Source: Devriesea agamarum
Lineage (GTDB): Bacteria; Actinomycetota; Actinomycetes; Actinomycetales; Dermabacteraceae
Assembly: GCF_900070355.1 (NCBI RefSeq)
Contig: NZ_LN849456.1
Coordinates: 868,001 to 932,000, forward strand
DNA length: 64,000 nucleotides
Direction: 5' to 3'
The translations under genes and the position numbers were made by a program. The notes under the pieces are model-generated. The model had not been told where the DNA came from. It made no database searches and saw nothing but the letters and a program-made list of their open reading frames with translations. Shown in pieces: positions 40,923 to 50,671 of this stretch. Position 1 is the first letter of the stretch. Each line of letters starts with the position of its first letter.

Positions 40923-41765
40923 TCATTGCACGGCTTCTCGGAGTTTTTCGAGTCGTGAAACGACTGGCTCGATGCACTTATTGGGCAGAGAGAAGGGGAT
41001 CCGCAGGTGGCGGTGGAAGGCTCCGGTGGGACTGAACCGGGGTCCTGCAGTGAGTGCGAGCCCGAATTCCTGAGCCCGGGTGGCCATACCGGCTGCTACG
41101 GGTTCTTGGAGCTGGAGCCAAAGCGATAAGCCGCCGGCTGGGCGCTCCAGGGTGCAGATATCGAGGGTCGAGGTGATGAGTGCGCGGCGCATGCGGTCGC
41201 ATCGCTGGGTGCGCTGCCGGGATGCCTGGACGTCGAGCGCATGTCCTGCGTCGAGCAGGTCGGCGACGGCGAGTTGGTCAAGGACCGAGTTGCCCAGATC
41301 GGAGGCGGATCAGCGCTAGGCGGGCCGGATGATGATCTTCTCGGAAGCCCGCAGCCATCCGATCCGCAGACCGCCCCATAAATTCTTCGATACCGACCCG
41401 ATGGTGATGGCCTTGGGATGGGAGCAGCCCATGGGCGGGGCATCTGGCAAGCAGGCGCCGCCGAGAACGAGCGCCACCATGGACTCATCCACGACCAGCA
41501 GGTTGCGGGATTGAAGAGTCGGGCGGAGGTCTGCCGGCACACTGATACCCGTAGGGTTGTGGAAGTCAGCGATGAGATAGCTCAAGTCTGCGTGATGCAG
41601 TGCGGACTGCCATATGTCGAGGTCTGCCCTACTGCGCACCGGGAGCAGCGCGGTGATGCGAGCGCCGATGTGGCTAAACAGTTCCAGCGCGTTGGGATAC
41701 GTGGGGTGCTCCAGAGCAACTGTAGGGCGGGGCGCCAAGGGCGACGCTGAAGTTAAGTCGATCAC
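40923..41765 (-). pseudogene. MocR-type regulator (aminotransferase-like domain), truncated and frameshifted
   Basis: The frame from 41765 reads EHPTYPNALELF, YLIADFHNPTGISVP, LLVVDESM and AITIGSVSKNLWGGLRIGWLRASEKI, i.e. the PLP aminotransferase domain with its SVSKNLWGG lysine. After a shift near 41318 another frame continues to 40923 (QLAVADLLDAGHALDVQASRQRTQRCDRMRRAL, then a C-terminal domain). The N-terminal winged helix and the first part of the PLP domain are missing. Confidence 0.8.
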
Positions 41766-41858
41766 GTCACCCTCAACGGAAGCGGTAACGGGCAGGGCGC
41801 GGGAGAACGGTCAGGGAGTGGGTCCAGCCAATGCGTTCGGCGATGACGGTAGCCGGTC

Positions 41859-42002
41859 GGTGTTCACGATCGCGATCACGCATCTCACCGACGACACCTG
41901 CGTGTGACTGCCGCACCACTAAGTCTCAGCCTTATGCATCTACCCAGCCGTCGTGCTGGCTAGCCCGTTTATGCTCGCCCCTCGCGCTCTTGCTGGGCTC
42001 GT
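41859..42002 (+). pseudogene. Decayed copy of the ssb-upstream region of the element (23790-23945)
   Basis: Shared blocks in order: GCGATCACGCATCTCACC, ACACCTGCGT, CAGCCTTATRC, TGGCTAGCCC, TTTATGCTCG and GCGCTCTTG. It is in the same orientation as in the element and is the last element-derived sequence before the chromosome resumes. Confidence 0.75.
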
Positions 42003-42190
42003 TATCTACCCAGCACCAACTCGCGCACGATCTAACACTTGGCATTCATTCCGTCATCTGACATAGCTAGATTTTCGAGAAAGAGCGTCCCATGCTGGCG
42101 GTGGCGATTCAGCGAGTCAACTCGCTTTGATCGCTTAGAGTGATGGAGGAATAAGATGTGGTGTCCATTCCCGAGACGTCAGGAGGCACA

Positions 42191-43087
42191 GTGAGGATCG
42201 CCGTCACGGGAGCGACCGGGGTCTTAGGTCAGGAAGCTGTGGCTGCTCTGGTTGCTGCAGGCCATACGGTCACTGGGATCACCCGTCGAGAACGAGGGGT
42301 TCCAGTCATTGAAGGACGCGGTGCGCAGGGGGTTGTCGCTGACGTCTTCGACGTTGAAAACCTCGCCCGTGCTTTACGCGGCCATGAGGTCATCATCAAC
42401 ACACTCGCCAAAATTCCGGTCGGCATGACGGCAATGAGGCCGCTGGCATGGCGAGAGGATGATCGTCTTCATCTGGAGGCATCGGTAGCGATTGCGGACG
42501 CTGCCAAACGGGCTGGTGCTCGCAAGCTCATTCAAGAGTCCTCGATCTTCATGTATCCCGATAATGGGAAAGACTGGATCGGAGAGGACATGCCTCTGGC
42601 GGTCCGGAACTCGGCGTTTCGTCCGCGTGTTCGCGAGATGCGGGCGGCCGTGGATTTTGCCAGCGAAGGGCGCAGCGCGGTTATCCTCCGGCTGGGTCAG
42701 TTGTATGGGCGGGATCCCTTGACGACCCACACGTTGCGCAAAGTTCGTGAGCGTCACCCTGTTTTGCTGGGGCGGTCGGAGGGCTACATCACCCTTTTGC
42801 ATCACCTGGATGCCGGTCGCGCGTTTGTGTCGGCTCTGAGGGCACATAGCGGCTTCTACAACGTCGGCGGCGAACCGATCACGCGTGGACGCTGGGCGAA
42901 GGATTTAGGGCGTGAGGCTGGGATTGACGGACCGGCGAGGTTCTTTCCAGATATCACGCAGGCTGTGGTTGGCCCCCGATTGGATGTTCAGCGGCGTTCA
43001 CTGCGTATTTCATCGGTGCGGTTCTTGCAGGAGACGGGGTGGCGCCCTCAGATCGGACCGTCAACGCCCGGCTGGTCTCGTATGTGA
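42191..43087 (+). CDS. NAD-dependent epimerase/dehydratase-family protein
   Basis: 298 residues from a GTG preceded by AGGAGG at 4-5 bp (a GTG 33 bp upstream lacks a site). Rossmann motif AVTGATGVLGQEAVAAL; an atypical SDR with SSIFMYPDNGKDW in place of the classical YxxxK. Substrate-side region RLGQLYGRDPLTTHTL. Standing alone next to the element debris, it looks like a chromosomal gene. Substrate unknown. Confidence 0.78.
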   Translation: MRIAVTGATGVLGQEAVAALVAAGHTVTGITRRERGVPVIEGRGAQGVVADVFDVENLARALRGHEVIINTLAKIPVGMTAMRPLAWREDDRLHLEASVAIADAAKRAGARKLIQESSIFMYPDNGKDWIGEDMPLAVRNSAFRPRVREMRAAVDFASEGRSAVILRLGQLYGRDPLTTHTLRKVRERHPVLLGRSEGYITLLHHLDAGRAFVSALRAHSGFYNVGGEPITRGRWAKDLGREAGIDGPARFFPDITQAVVGPRLDVQRRSLRISSVRFLQETGWRPQIGPSTPGWSRM

Positions 43088-43468
43088 CGAGTTTGGGGTT
43101 TTAGTGTTACTCGTGTCCGGTGCCGTTGCTTAGGCACGTCGCCAAGGGCTCAGATGATATGCGTCGAGCCCCGACGATCTTTTCCGGCAACGCTCCAGTT
43201 CACCTATGCTTCTTGACCTATTCGCTAACCTTCCGACGCCCTTCCCATAGGTGCTCTATTCAGATGCTTATAAGCGGGCACACCGGAAACTCTCTAGTTA
43301 CGCTTATAGGGTGCAGGCCATGAACTACTTCTATTAAGCATCGCTTGCATAGAGTGCCCCGCTCCTCCCAGGCGCCCTCGCAGTATGTCCTGTGCACAGC
43401 AGCACGAGCGGTCACTCAAGATCGCCGACATACCTATTCGCCTCACTTTTTACGCAGGAGACTTCACC
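43088..43468. other. Region upstream of the flavohemoglobin gene
   Basis: About 380 bp with no gene. It holds an imperfect inverted repeat CACCTATGC ... CCATAGGTG (about 43200-43250) and TATA-like AT-rich words near 43270-43340. It probably contains the promoter of the flavohemoglobin gene; no operator could be assigned. Confidence 0.4.
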
Positions 43469-44719
43469 ATGCCGCAATCACCATCGCCACGCCCAGTACT
43501 CGGAGAAAAAATCGCATTGAGCGAGGAACACGCGGCCACGGTACGCGCCACGCTCCCCCTGGTTGGCGCAAAGATCCACGATATTGCGCCCTGTTTTTAC
43601 GGCAAGATGTTCACGGCACACCCGGAACTGCTGCGCAATCTTTTTAACAGGGGCAATCAAGCGGGAGGAATGCAACCGGTTGCCCTCGCCGCGTCGGTAG
43701 CCGCCTTCGCCACGATACTGGTGGACCCCAGCTCTCCCGATCCTGATGCTATGTTGCGACGCATAGTCGCCAAACATGTCTCCTTGGGTATCCGCGAGGA
43801 CCAGTACCAGATTGTGCATGACAATCTTTTCGCCGCCATCGTGGAGATCTTGGGAGATGCGGTCACGCCACCGGTTGCAGAGGCTTGGGACGAGGTTTAT
43901 TGGTTGATGGCTCGCACCCTCATCAACGCGGAATCCTCAACCTACACTGAGCTCAACGTCGCACCCGGTGATGTTTTCCGCACCGCTGTCATCGCTCAGC
44001 GACACGATATAAGTGACGATGTTGTCGCGTTCGACCTGGTTGGTGAACCAGCGCGCGAGCTTCCCACTTTCGCACCGGGTCAATACACCTCGGTCGGTGT
44101 CCATCTACCCGATGGGGCTCGGCAGCTGCGACAGTACAGCCTGTGCTCAGCTCCGACAGACACAGCGTGGCGTATCTACGTCAAGCGTGTGCATGATGGC
44201 GGACGTCCGGATGGCGAGGTATCGAATTTCCTGCATAAAAATTTTCAGGTCGGGGACCTACTAGAGGTCACCCTTCCAGTCGGAGCCATCGACGTTCCCG
44301 CAGACGAATACAACCCGGTGGTGTTAATTTCAGCGGGGATCGGGTGCACCCCCATGCTCGGGCTTCTGCGCGCATTTGCTGACGGTTCGCTCGCACACCG
44401 ACCCGTCTACGTCGCGCATGTATCCAAGGCGGGGGTCGGCAATGCGCTTCAGGATGAATTAGCGCAAGCAGCAGCCCAGCTACCGCAGTGCGAGACTCGT
44501 TTTTGGGTCACCGGCGATGCCCAGCAGGGTCGTGAGGGCACCATTGCAGGTCGCATGACCTTTGACGATGTTCCACGTCCGAAACAGGCCGACTTCTACG
44601 TGTGTGGACCCGAAGGTTTTTCCGAAGATGTTCACAGCACCCTGGTTGGGCATGGGATCGACGAATCCAGGATTCACATCGAATTGTTCACCCCAAACAT
44701 GCACCTGCTGCCGGCCTGA
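43469..44719 (+). CDS. hmp: Flavohemoglobin (nitric oxide dioxygenase)
   Basis: 416 residues; ATG 43469 with AGGAG 8 bp upstream. Residues 1-~145: globin (LPLVGAKIHDIAPCFYGKMF, ... AKHVSLGIREDQYQIVHDNL with the proximal His). Residues ~155-260: FAD domain (LRQYSLCS, the R-x-Y-S-L-C/S motif). Residues ~275-416: NAD domain (LISAGIGCTPMLGLLRA, YVCGPEGF). It converts NO and O2 to nitrate with NAD(P)H. It is a single gene followed by the hairpin at 44803-44833. Confidence 0.95.
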   Translation: MPQSPSPRPVLGEKIALSEEHAATVRATLPLVGAKIHDIAPCFYGKMFTAHPELLRNLFNRGNQAGGMQPVALAASVAAFATILVDPSSPDPDAMLRRIVAKHVSLGIREDQYQIVHDNLFAAIVEILGDAVTPPVAEAWDEVYWLMARTLINAESSTYTELNVAPGDVFRTAVIAQRHDISDDVVAFDLVGEPARELPTFAPGQYTSVGVHLPDGARQLRQYSLCSAPTDTAWRIYVKRVHDGGRPDGEVSNFLHKNFQVGDLLEVTLPVGAIDVPADEYNPVVLISAGIGCTPMLGLLRAFADGSLAHRPVYVAHVSKAGVGNALQDELAQAAAQLPQCETRFWVTGDAQQGREGTIAGRMTFDDVPRPKQADFYVCGPEGFSEDVHSTLVGHGIDESRIHIELFTPNMHLLPA

Positions 44720-44802
44720 GGCGTCACGGCCAGAAATCCACCCAGCTAGCGACGGATCCTAGGTGGGCACCTGCCCATTCGACCCACATGTTATATATGC
44801 GC

Positions 44803-44833
44803 GCGGGGGCGACCGAAAATGGTCGCACCCCGC
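44803..44833 (+). terminator. Terminator-like hairpin after hmp
   Basis: GCGGGGGCGACC and GGTCGCACCCCGC pair around GAAAAT with one bulge. Placed between hmp and the convergent DUF1540 gene; no clear T-run. Confidence 0.55.
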
Positions 44834-44905
44834 ACGCTTGTCATGCATAAAGTGGCGTCTAGCCGTGAGGGTCAGTCATGACCGACCGAATCGAGGCCGG
44901 GAGGA

Positions 44906-45190
44906 TCAGCGGGCCTCGTAGGATAGGCAATCTGCGTCATGGCCACCCGCACCCACACGGATGCTGTCGGCGGCGCATGCGAGATCTTCGTTGTGCGTGC
45001 AGGAGGTGCGCTGGCAGGCTCCCACCTGGGAGACGACCTTGTTGAGGCCGCCCTTCACATTGAGCGGAATAAAGGTTGCGCAGTGGGCGTCCTGCCCTAC
45101 GGTCACGGCGAATGCGTGGCAACCATCGTGGTTGTAGGAGCATCCGGATACGGTGCATTCGGAGACGCGCGGCATGTCGATGACAGTCAT
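44906..45190 (-). CDS. DUF1540 Cys-rich protein
   Basis: 94 residues from an ATG with GAGAGGGA upstream. Two Cys-rich modules: VSECTVSGCSYNHDGCHAFAVTVG...C and VGACQRTSCTHNEDLACAADSIRVG...C, each with the C-x4-C-x6-C-type spacing of DUF1540. Such small proteins probably bind metal. Function is unknown. Confidence 0.82.
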   Translation of the reverse strand: MTVIDMPRVSECTVSGCSYNHDGCHAFAVTVGQDAHCATFIPLNVKGGLNKVVSQVGACQRTSCTHNEDLACAADSIRVGAGGHDADCLSYEAR

Positions 45191-45677
45191 GATGTCCCTC
45201 TCTCGACTAGGTTCGATAGCTTTTGAGACACGCTTGTCACGAAGCATTGATCTCACTGTTGAGAGTAAACCTCTTTCCCACGATTCTCTAGCAAGGAATC
45301 CCTGACGAAAATAGGCAACACAGTTTGTTTATTAATCCCAGCGCTCCAAAGATAAACTGTTTCCACAATTAGCAACACGGTCGTGCCAATAAAACTATAG
45401 TTGCAGGGACATCCGCCCTCAGGGGCCACATTGGCGTCAACCCAAGCTGGGCATAACCAGACTGACAGTAGGACTTTGCACCCCGACGATCTAGGGCAAG
45501 GGCAACGACAGTGGAGCTCACAGCGCCGGCGAACCTCCACAAGACCGCCCTACACCGCAGATCTGCGCTACAGCAGAAGGCGGGAGCCTTGCCTATGTGC
45601 CCATATCATCCCGGATGCAGCACAGCATAATTCCGATGATGCCCCGCACCTTCCGGAGAGGCCGCTTGCCTCATCCG
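45191..45677. other. Intergenic region, no feature seen
   Basis: About 490 bp. Frames open across it on both strands lack ribosome sites and family features. Possibly a promoter region for the DUF1540 gene. Confidence 0.4.
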
Positions 45678-46025
45678 CTACAGATACAGGCCAGTCCCGT
45701 CAGAACTGTCACCCTCAGTGTGTACAGCGTGAAGGTCCCTCTCACGCAGCAGCACATAGTCGTGGCCTTGGATTTCCACCTCGGCCCGATCAGCTGGATC
45801 AAAGAGAACCCGATCAGACACCTTTACCTGCCGAACACTTACCCCAGCTGCGACCACTTTGGCCCACGACAATCGTTTCCCCATCGAGGCGGTTGCAGGA
45901 ATCAAAATTCCCGCGGATGAACGGCGCTCCCCCGGTTCATTTTCGAGATCAACCAGGATCCGGTCATGCAGCATGCGGACAGGAAGATGAGGCGCGCTGA
46001 CAGCGCCTTCTGAAAGAGTGCTCAC
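45678..46025 (-). CDS. GroES-like (Cpn10-fold) protein
   Basis: 115 residues from a GTG overlapping the DUF3618 stop (GTGA). Cpn10 pattern: VRMLHDRILVDLENEPGERRSSAGILIPATA, then LSWAKVVAAGVSVRQVKVSDRVLFDPADRAEVEIQGHDYVLLRERDLHAV. It keeps the mobile-loop-like SSAGILIP segment. A separate groES normally sits by groEL; this divergent copy occurs in many actinobacteria beside DUF3618 and its role is unknown. Confidence 0.85.
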   Translation of the reverse strand: MSTLSEGAVSAPHLPVRMLHDRILVDLENEPGERRSSAGILIPATASMGKRLSWAKVVAAGVSVRQVKVSDRVLFDPADRAEVEIQGHDYVLLRERDLHAVHTEGDSSDGTGLYL

Positions 46026-46309
46026 TTCTCTCGCATTCGCTTGTTTTTCAACGCCACTGTGCCAGCAATCAAAACCACACCGCCGATAACGCCACCTGCC
46101 ACCGCAGCAACCCGCGAAGCAGATGCCTTCCCGTCATCGGCGACGAAAAAACCCTTGACGCTCGCCACCGCTTCGTTTTTCCACCGAACGGCAGCGTTCT
46201 TCGGGTTCAGACGATCAAGCAGTTCATCGATATCGCGCGCGAGGTTGTCCTGCCGACGTGTCGCCTCACGATCCATCTCTTCCAGGCTCGCGCCCTTATC
46301 CTTGGCCAC
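46022..46309 (-). CDS. DUF3618 membrane-associated protein
   Basis: 95 residues; the GTG at 46309 has GGAGGCG 5 bp upstream. It reads EEMDREATRRQDNLARDIDELLDRLNPKNAA, the amphipathic DUF3618 motif, then one membrane helix (VAAVAGGVIGGVVLIAGTVAL) and a Lys/Arg-rich end. Co-translated with the GroES-like gene. Function unknown. Confidence 0.85.
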   Translation of the reverse strand: MAKDKGASLEEMDREATRRQDNLARDIDELLDRLNPKNAAVRWKNEAVASVKGFFVADDGKASASRVAAVAGGVIGGVVLIAGTVALKNKRMREK

Positions 46310-46386
46310 TGATTCGCCTCCTGGCTGGGGTCTACGGACAGGTTCGATCTTACCGCGCCGCAGCACAGGGTATGATGGTCTGGCTC

Positions 46387-46472
46387 GCGCGAGTGGCGGA
46401 ATTGGTAGACGCGCCAGATTTAGGTTCTGGTGTCCGTAGGACGTAAGGGTTCAAGTCCCTTCTCGCGCACCA
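46387..46472 (+). tRNA. tRNA-Leu (anticodon TAG)
   Basis: Acceptor GCGCGAG pairs with CTCGCGC (46462-46468), discriminator A, and CCA is encoded (46470-46472). Anticodon stem CCAGA/TCTGG with loop TTTAGGT gives TAG at 46421-46423. A long variable arm (TGTCCGTAGGACGT) and T-loop GGTTCAAGTCC are as for type II tRNA-Leu. Confidence 0.96.
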
Positions 46473-47166
46473 GACATCCATCAGCGAGCTGGATCATCTA
46501 TCCAGCTCACACCCTTAGGTGTTTCACGACCCCCATGCTCGTATTCACCCGTCGATGCATGCAACGCCCGTTCCGCCCAAACACTGAGCTTTCATGGCCG
46601 ACATAGCAGCGGAGGCTGAACCGGGACACTGTCTCCCTTGAACACATGCATCCTTAACGGACTGCGCTCAGGACGCCCGTCCCCTAAGACCCCTTATCGA
46701 CCAGATCTCGCCCCAGTGAACCCATCCAATCCAAAATAAAACCCTTTTGCCACTCATTAGGTGATATAAGATCAGGTCAACATCATAATTGCAGGCAAAT
46801 GTTTTGAATTACCTATAGTGAAATCTATTTAACAATTCAACCTTTACTGTCAAGCAAACATCAACATCAAGTCCGATCGTCTGGAGTAAACGGCACATAT
46901 CTTATGTTGCCCTCTGAAATAACCCTTTTGTTCTCATGGCTATAACTTTCCGGCACAAAGGTAGTAGATCCTGTTTTGCCAGAGAGACGTGAGAATTCTG
47001 CATTCAGCGCATCTAACACATATTTTCCTCAAGATATTTCGCGCGATATCGCACAGCCAGCCTTATCCGTTGGACACAATAGACATTCATGCTATTGTCC
47101 AGTCACATCTAGTTTCTGCATGCCGTCATGGCGCCCAAACTTCCATCTAGTGCCCCGAGGAAAGCT
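46473..47166. other. Intergenic region after tRNA-Leu
   Basis: About 690 bp. The part at 46730-46960 is AT-rich. No gene, repeat or attachment copy of tRNA-Leu was seen. It must contain the promoter of the exported protein. Confidence 0.45.
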
Positions 47167-47757
47167 ATGAACGATAAAATATCCCGCCGGTCAATCGCCA
47201 AAGGGGTCGCATGGTCAGTCCCGACGGCAATCGCCATCTCGACAGCGCCCGCACATGCGGCATCAAATGTCCCAATTACCGTAGACATGGCTACGACCGT
47301 GAGCTGGAATATGCGGTTTACCACCCGCGAGATCGATGACCAGCTGAAACTTCGGGTATGGACCTCGAAAACGCCAACCGATCCCACCCCAATGGGAAGC
47401 TTGTGCTTCACGAACACGAAGCCAACGACAAAGCTCACAAACATTAAAGTCGTGTACTGGATTCCGGTCGACAATGTCATTTTTAGACGAATCAACGCAA
47501 GTACCACAGCTTGGACAATGCTCAGCGAGGACTACGCTCTTAAGCCTCAGTACCTCGATGGCATCAAATTTACGGCCTACACGACACGTTTCCAGGGCAC
47601 AATAACCGCCCGCACTGGCACTACCTGTTTCCCACCATTCGCCTATGAGTCAGTCCAGGACGTCACCTCAAAGCCTCCATATGCGGCATTCGAACTCTAC
47701 GCCACGATCGACGGCCAAAATGGACACTGGGGCCCGGTGGAGTTCGCGATCCCCTGA
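47167..47757 (+). CDS. Tat-exported protein of unknown function
   Basis: 196 residues; ATG 47167 with GAGGAAAG upstream. The signal peptide has a twin-arginine motif (SRRSIAKGVAWSVPTAIAIS) and a likely cleavage at APAHA-AS. The mature part is beta-rich with many Thr and aromatic residues and two Cys far apart (SLCFTN, TTCFPP). It resembles small actinobacterial cell-surface or adhesin-like proteins, but no family was recognised. A terminator follows. Confidence 0.7.
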   Translation: MNDKISRRSIAKGVAWSVPTAIAISTAPAHAASNVPITVDMATTVSWNMRFTTREIDDQLKLRVWTSKTPTDPTPMGSLCFTNTKPTTKLTNIKVVYWIPVDNVIFRRINASTTAWTMLSEDYALKPQYLDGIKFTAYTTRFQGTITARTGTTCFPPFAYESVQDVTSKPPYAAFELYATIDGQNGHWGPVEFAIP

Positions 47758-47806
47758 TTCTAAGCACAGCGCCCATCACCCTGCACCTAGCAATGTAGCG
47801 CCGAGG

Positions 47807-47862
47807 ACATCCTCGACATCTCAAAGCGGCGACAATAGCGGCGAGATATCGAGGATGTTTCT
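47807..47862 (+). terminator. Factor-independent terminator after the exported protein
   Basis: ACATCCTCGACATCTC (47807-47822) pairs with GAGATATCGAGGATGT (47843-47858) with one mismatch around a 20-nt loop, followed by TTTCTATATT. Confidence 0.75.
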
Positions 47863-47956
47863 ATATTCAACTTCCGTATCCCTACATTTTATCATCGTGA
47901 GATAGACCGCTACGATTGTCGATTACCGCGGTGCCAAACGCTGCTATTTTAGTGCG

Positions 47957-49771
47957 GTGCTTTCATTTTTCCGCTGGCTTCTCCCCCCGTCGCTTCCCAC
48001 ATCGCAGCTCTTCCGGTATCAATTAATTACTAAATTACTTACGCTTATCCTGCTGGGCGGAGGCAGTGTCGGCGCCTACGCTCTAGCCAGTCACGAGGGA
48101 GCGATTACGAATGCGACTCTCCTCAAATTCCTTACTACTCCACAAGGAATACTCTTCACTCTTGGACTACTTACCGTCGTAGTCATTGCAGCGATTGCTG
48201 AGCTGGGCGGCTTCCTAGTGATCTCTGCACGCTCACTGCACGACCAACCTGAAAGTACGTACCGCGCACTTCTCTCCTATGGCATCCACCAAGTCCCACG
48301 CCTGCTTGGCCCCGGTTCACTCGTTGTCGCACTGTACCTGGCGATACTGGTCCCCCTAACGCAAGTCGGGGCCACTCTCAGCATTTTTGAGAATATTAAA
48401 ATACCGAACTTTATTACTGCGGTCATTAAAGACAATCCCGCATATTTGGCGGGGTACATAGTAGTTTTAATTGTGTGCGCGACAGCTAGTTTCGCCCTCA
48501 TATTCACATTTCCTTTTATTATCTTAGGTAATATGCCCGTTGGGCAGGCCATTCTTGCAAGTTTACGTCTGGTCAAAACATCGTGGACGACCATCCTCAG
48601 CGCCGTCATACTACGCATGCTCGCGCTCGGATCGATTATTACCCTCACCGTCTTCGTATGGTTTGGAGCTGTTTTCACCCTCATTGAGATTCTTCCCGAT
48701 GAAGCAGCCTGGGCCCGCATTCTGATCGTTGCCCTATGGCTCGTTCAGCAAACTGTCGTTGTCCTCGCCGTCATGCTCATCGCACCGTGGACGATATATC
48801 TCGTAACCCATGCCTACTATCGGGCACTCAGCACCGATCACCGCTACGAACAGTACGTCTCAGCTGTACCGCACCTAACCCCTAAAAAACATCGGTCTTT
48901 CTTAGATCAACTTCTTGCCCATCGATATTTGACGGCAGGGATCCTCCTTATCGGCCTCATCGCCCCATCGGTCCCGCTTGGCCTCGCCTTCGACTCAGTG
49001 TTCACACCTCCTCGCGACATTAAGGTGGTTGGACATCGCGCCGGAGGTTTCGCAGCTCCCGAAAACTCTCTAGCGGGGCTTCGCTACGCGATCGATCACC
49101 GGGTTCCCTACGTCGAGATCGATATTCAGCGCACCGCCGACCACCATTATGTGCTCAACCACGACGCAACCTTTTCTCGGGTTGCCCACGACGCTCGCAC
49201 CCCACAGAGCATGACTCTCAAACAGATCAAGCAGTTAGACATCTCATCTGCCCGCGATGGATCTGAACGAGTTCCCACACTCGAGGAATTCTTATCTGCT
49301 GCCCGCGGGAAAACTAAAGTCATGATTGAGCTCAAAGGGGCCACCGCCGATCAGCAGATGGCCCAGGATGCGATTCAAATCGCGGAGCGCATGGAGATGT
49401 TGGATCAGGTCGTGATTATCTCCCTTGACTACAAGCTCATCCAGTACGTTGAGGCAATCCGACCCGACGTCGACACCGGGTTCCTGTACTTCCTGGCCAT
49501 TGGAGATGCGGCTGCTTTAACCGGCGATTTCATAATCCTCGAAGAAGGGGATGCCACAGATCTGCGGCTGCTCCAACTTCAGATCGCAGGTAAACGACCA
49601 ATCGTCTGGACCGTCAACACTGTGGCTTCACAGCAAAAGTTCGCGAGGAAAAATGTGTTTGGCCTGATCACAGACAATATCCAGTCACTTAATACGGTGC
49701 TCAACGAGCAGCTGGCCGAAGGCACAAAAGACAGAATGCGCCGACTCTTCGTGGAGGATCTTTGGCGATGA
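47957..49771 (+). CDS. Membrane-bound glycerophosphodiester phosphodiesterase
   Basis: 604 residues from a GTG. Residues ~20-340 form an eight-helix membrane domain of the GDPD-membrane type; residues ~358-600 a GDPD TIM barrel with the catalytic HRAGG...PENSLAGL, VEIDIQRTADHHYVLNHDATFSR and IELKGA segments. It cleaves glycerophosphodiesters to glycerol-3-phosphate. The membrane domain faces the active site outside or into the membrane, as in related Gram-positive enzymes. Single gene. Confidence 0.9.
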   Translation: MLSFFRWLLPPSLPTSQLFRYQLITKLLTLILLGGGSVGAYALASHEGAITNATLLKFLTTPQGILFTLGLLTVVVIAAIAELGGFLVISARSLHDQPESTYRALLSYGIHQVPRLLGPGSLVVALYLAILVPLTQVGATLSIFENIKIPNFITAVIKDNPAYLAGYIVVLIVCATASFALIFTFPFIILGNMPVGQAILASLRLVKTSWTTILSAVILRMLALGSIITLTVFVWFGAVFTLIEILPDEAAWARILIVALWLVQQTVVVLAVMLIAPWTIYLVTHAYYRALSTDHRYEQYVSAVPHLTPKKHRSFLDQLLAHRYLTAGILLIGLIAPSVPLGLAFDSVFTPPRDIKVVGHRAGGFAAPENSLAGLRYAIDHRVPYVEIDIQRTADHHYVLNHDATFSRVAHDARTPQSMTLKQIKQLDISSARDGSERVPTLEEFLSAARGKTKVMIELKGATADQQMAQDAIQIAERMEMLDQVVIISLDYKLIQYVEAIRPDVDTGFLYFLAIGDAAALTGDFIILEEGDATDLRLLQLQIAGKRPIVWTVNTVASQQKFARKNVFGLITDNIQSLNTVLNEQLAEGTKDRMRRLFVEDLWR

Positions 49772-49916
49772 AAACCTACGGCCTTCTGCGCACCGTCTAG
49801 GTCGAGACCTAGGGCTCTACATCGCCCGGTTCAACGCGCCGGCAATCACGCCTTTATCACACCCGCTGAGACCCGATGAGATCCCCGTGCCGACGCTACA
49901 CCTTTAGACTGCTGCT

Positions 49917-50579
49917 ATGACCCTATTTGGCCTGGTCCGGCACGGACAAACGGACTACAACGCGAACAACCTGTTTCAGGGATCGTCAGATATTCCCTTG
50001 AACACAGCGGGAATCGCTCAGGCCCACCGAGCGCTGGAACAGGTGCCCGATCTGTCGTGGGACATCGTGGTGTCCTCACCACTCTCCCGGGCTGAACAAA
50101 CCGCCCGAATTATCGCCGACGACCACAGCATTCCGTTTACCGGAACGGATCCGAGGTTGCGCGAAATTGACTGGGGACTGGCTGAAGGTCAACCCGTCAG
50201 CACCATGCTGGCGACCTACCCCAACCGGAATTTCCCGGGAGTGGAGGACTCACAGGCCGTTGCTGACCGTGGATTTGAGGCGTTATCTGAACTCGCCAGT
50301 CGTTTCCCTGATAGCAAGGTGCTGGTGGTTGCACATGGAACGCTAATCCGATTCCTGATCTCCGGAATTATCGGGCATGGCTTACCATCGCTACCTAACT
50401 GCGCACTGTCGCAGATCGCCGTCAACGATCGCACCTGGAGCGTCACCATGATCGCAGGCACGCCATGGAACCACACCGTGTGTATTCCCGCCGAGGCCGA
50501 TTCCGTGCGCTTCACAATCTTGCCGTCCTTTATTCACCCAGCCAACTCCATGCCATCGCCGCCAGTAACCAGTGACTAG
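49917..50579 (+). CDS. Histidine phosphatase-family protein
   Basis: 220 residues. Phosphohistidine motif LVRHGQTDYNANNLFQGSSDIPLN at the N-terminus and second His in LVVAHGTLIRFLISG near residue 140; REIDWG lies between. Broad-specificity phosphatase or phosphoglycerate mutase-like. The C-terminal ~30 residues (FIHPANSMPSPPVTSD) are low complexity. It precedes a DUF4916 gene in the same direction. Confidence 0.88.
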   Translation: MTLFGLVRHGQTDYNANNLFQGSSDIPLNTAGIAQAHRALEQVPDLSWDIVVSSPLSRAEQTARIIADDHSIPFTGTDPRLREIDWGLAEGQPVSTMLATYPNRNFPGVEDSQAVADRGFEALSELASRFPDSKVLVVAHGTLIRFLISGIIGHGLPSLPNCALSQIAVNDRTWSVTMIAGTPWNHTVCIPAEADSVRFTILPSFIHPANSMPSPPVTSD

Positions 50580-50671
50580 TAGCCAGTAACCGTACACACT
50601 GACGCGGTAGTCTGCCCCCAGTCAGATGACTTGTCATCTCTAGCCCGTGAATCCTGACGAGGAGTTCTGCC

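Noticed and set aside
45401-46000. A 199-codon frame antisense to the GroES-like gene
   Set aside because: Overlaps a recognisable Cpn10-fold gene on the other strand; composition is that of a shadow frame.
46387-46472. tRNA-Leu as a second integration site
   Set aside because: No repeat of its 3' end was seen downstream and no integrase lies nearby; the AT-rich stretch at 46.7-46.9 kb alone is not evidence of an insertion.
50565-50592. Short direct repeats of CCAGTAACC at the end of the histidine phosphatase gene
   Set aside because: Only two 9-bp copies in a low-complexity tail; no sign of function.
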